Positions 50,381-51,701 of a stretch of 51,701 nt of DNA are shown here, piece after piece. The DNA lies in NCBI RefSeq assembly GCF_002009015.1, contig NZ_LZDE01000333.1, forward strand, positions 1 to 51,701. The letters are read 5' to 3'. The notes below the pieces were generated by a model, which was not told where the DNA came from, did not search any database, and worked only from the letters and a program-made list of their open reading frames with translations. The position numbers and the translations under genes are program-made. The DNA is from Microbulbifer mangrovi. GTDB lineage: Bacteria > Pseudomonadota > Gammaproteobacteria > Pseudomonadales > Cellvibrionaceae. How positions within the stretch are numbered: position 1 is the first letter of the stretch; every line of letters starts with the position of its first letter.

Positions 50381-51701
50381 ATGAAATTACACAACACGCT
50401 GCTCGCAGCAGCCATCACTGCCGCCATGAGCGCTCCCACCCTCGCGGCCGACACCATGCGCATGGTCCTGGAATACAAGCCCGGACAGGGCGACGCAGTC
50501 AAAACCGCACTGGAAGGCCGCGGCATTACCGTGCACCGCGAACTCGAGCGCTTCGACAGCCTGGCGCTGGAGATGACCAAAGAACAGTTCGTCGCCCTGA
50601 AGGACGTATCCGGCATTATCGGCGTCTATGCAGACACCCCGCGCAAGATGCTCGACACCGGCGGTATGGGCGAGATCTCGCCCTTCGGTATTGCCCAGAC
50701 CCAGGCCGACCAGCTCGACTACGCCGGCGGCACCAAGGTGTGCATCATCGACTCCGGTTACGACTACGGCCACCCGGACCTGCCCGCATCTGCGGTAAGC
50801 GGCGAAGACGGCGGCCTGGCTGGCCCCTGGGACCAGGATGGCAACGGCCATGGCACTCATGTTGCGGGCACCATCGCCGCGCTGGGCGGTAATGGCGAGG
50901 GCGTTGTCGGCGTCAATGACGACGGCAATATCCAGCTGCACATCGTGCGTGTTTTCAACGACGATGGTGGCTTTGCCTACGCCTCCAGCCTGGCGGGTGC
51001 GATCAGCGACTGTGCCGACGCCGGTGCCAACGTGATTTCCATGAGCCTCGGTGGCGCACTGGAAAACCCGATTGAAGAGCGCGCCATCAATCAGGCAGCG
51101 CGCGACGGCGTGCTGATGATCGCCGCGGCCGGTAACGACGGCGTCGCATGGCACTCCTACCCCGCTTCCTACGACGCCGTAATGTCCGTGGCCGCCGTGG
51201 ACGGAGGCAATAACCATGCGTCCTTCTCCCAGCGCACTGCGCAGGTGGAAATCGCCGCTCCCGGCGTGAGCACGCTGTCCACCGTGCCCCGCGGCACCGG
51301 TGAAACCGGCGTGGGTGCAGTCTCGCAGAACGGCGCCTCGTTTGAGTCCATCCCCATGGTGGGCGGCACCATCGGCACCGTCAGCGCCCCGCTGGCAAAT
51401 TGCGGCATCGGCGACAGCGCCTGTGAAGACGCAAGCGGCAAGATCTGTGTAATCGAACGCGGTGCAATCAGCTTCGGTGACAAAGTCGCCAACTGTGAAG
51501 CAGGTGGCGGCATCGGTGCCATCGTCTACAACAACGCACCGGGTATCTTCGGCGGCGACCTGGGCACCACCAGCGACCTGGTTGCAGTATCCCTCAGCCA
51601 GGAAGACGGTGAAGCACTGGAAATGGATATGGCGGCCACCATCTCCATCGAGCCAATGGCGGACTACGACTACAAGTCCGGCACCTCCATGGCCACCCCG
51701 C
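50381..51701 (+). CDS. S8 family (subtilisin-like) serine protease with PA domain, 3' end outside window
   Basis: 440 codons are visible and the frame runs off the end of the window, so the C-terminus is missing. A signal peptide (1-22) is followed by an inhibitor-I9-like prodomain (about 24-90), then the catalytic domain. The triad is Asp124 in VCIIDSGYD, His157 in GHGTHVAG and Ser436 in SGTSMATP. The oxyanion Asn252 is in AAAGND. A protease-associated (PA) insert of about 110 residues, with ICVIERGAISFGDKV, lies between Asn252 and the serine, as in large secreted subtilases. Further domains may follow beyond the window. It is an extracellular protease, apparently active. GGTGAATTC precedes the ATG. 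Confidence 0.93.
   Translation, partial: MKLHNTLLAAAITAAMSAPTLAADTMRMVLEYKPGQGDAVKTALEGRGITVHRELERFDSLALEMTKEQFVALKDVSGIIGVYADTPRKMLDTGGMGEISPFGIAQTQADQLDYAGGTKVCIIDSGYDYGHPDLPASAVSGEDGGLAGPWDQDGNGHGTHVAGTIAALGGNGEGVVGVNDDGNIQLHIVRVFNDDGGFAYASSLAGAISDCADAGANVISMSLGGALENPIEERAINQAARDGVLMIAAAGNDGVAWHSYPASYDAVMSVAAVDGGNNHASFSQRTAQVEIAAPGVSTLSTVPRGTGETGVGAVSQNGASFESIPMVGGTIGTVSAPLANCGIGDSACEDASGKICVIERGAISFGDKVANCEAGGGIGAIVYNNAPGIFGGDLGTTSDLVAVSLSQEDGEALEMDMAATISIEPMADYDYKSGTSMATP

Overview
The window is about 52 kb of GC-rich (roughly 60%) chromosome from a gammaproteobacterium. The gene content fits a marine, polysaccharide-degrading member of the Cellvibrionales, and Microbulbifer or a close relative is my best guess. 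That guess rests on a fused BioH-BioC protein, an aspartate-semialdehyde (carboxyspermidine) route to spermidine, a FimW/FimX pair, and a secreted pectate lyase with duplicated ricin-type domains. I see no rRNA, tRNA, CRISPR array, transposase, integrase or prophage gene. Most of the window is ordinary chromosomal backbone, and the interest lies in gene combinations and control sites.

Layout, left to right. 0.2-1.4 kb: panC-panD (beta-alanine and pantothenate) on the minus strand. 1.7-9.0 kb: the polyamine cluster speA, carboxyspermidine dehydrogenase, carboxyspermidine decarboxylase and speB, flanked on both sides by exported His/Tyr-rich DUF6515 proteins. 9.0-11.1 kb: a YcaQ-type winged-helix protein and an exported cyclase-family hydrolase. 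11.1-15.2 kb: bioB-bioF-bioHC on the minus strand behind a promoter that overlaps a BirA-like operator, divergent from comF. 16.1-19.7 kb: a lone KAS III of the P. aeruginosa PA3286 type, then a CadC-type membrane regulator with TPRs divergent from a DUF4242 gene. 19.8-25.5 kb: srkA, cysE, an acetyltransferase, and the complete EF-P modification set epmA, efp, epmB.

25.6-41.4 kb: a FimW-like protein and FimX (c-di-GMP control of type IV pili), then an M1 aminopeptidase lipoprotein, an RND efflux adaptor/permease pair, a pectate lyase and a small lipoprotein, ending in divergent serB and an AhpA/YtjB-like gene. In P. aeruginosa fimX and serB are, from memory, adjacent, so the 30-39 kb stretch looks like material added between conserved neighbours. 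41.7-49.4 kb: two small Tyr/His-rich lipoproteins, 3-hydroxybutyrate dehydrogenase, a LuxR-type response regulator, a LytS/LytTR pair, an EVE-domain protein, a nitroreductase, a DUF3094 protein and an acyl-CoA dehydrogenase behind a PsrA-like operator. 49.8 kb to the end: a lipoprotein of unknown function and a subtilisin-family protease cut by the window edge.

How the genes work together. SpeA and SpeB turn arginine into putrescine, and the two central enzymes add an aspartate-semialdehyde-derived aminopropyl group to give spermidine without S-adenosylmethionine. BioC and BioH, which open and close the pimeloyl phase of biotin synthesis, are one polypeptide, and BioF and BioB follow in the pathway. 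EpmB, EpmA and EF-P form one translation-factor maturation system. The regulatory sites were read by eye and are candidates only.
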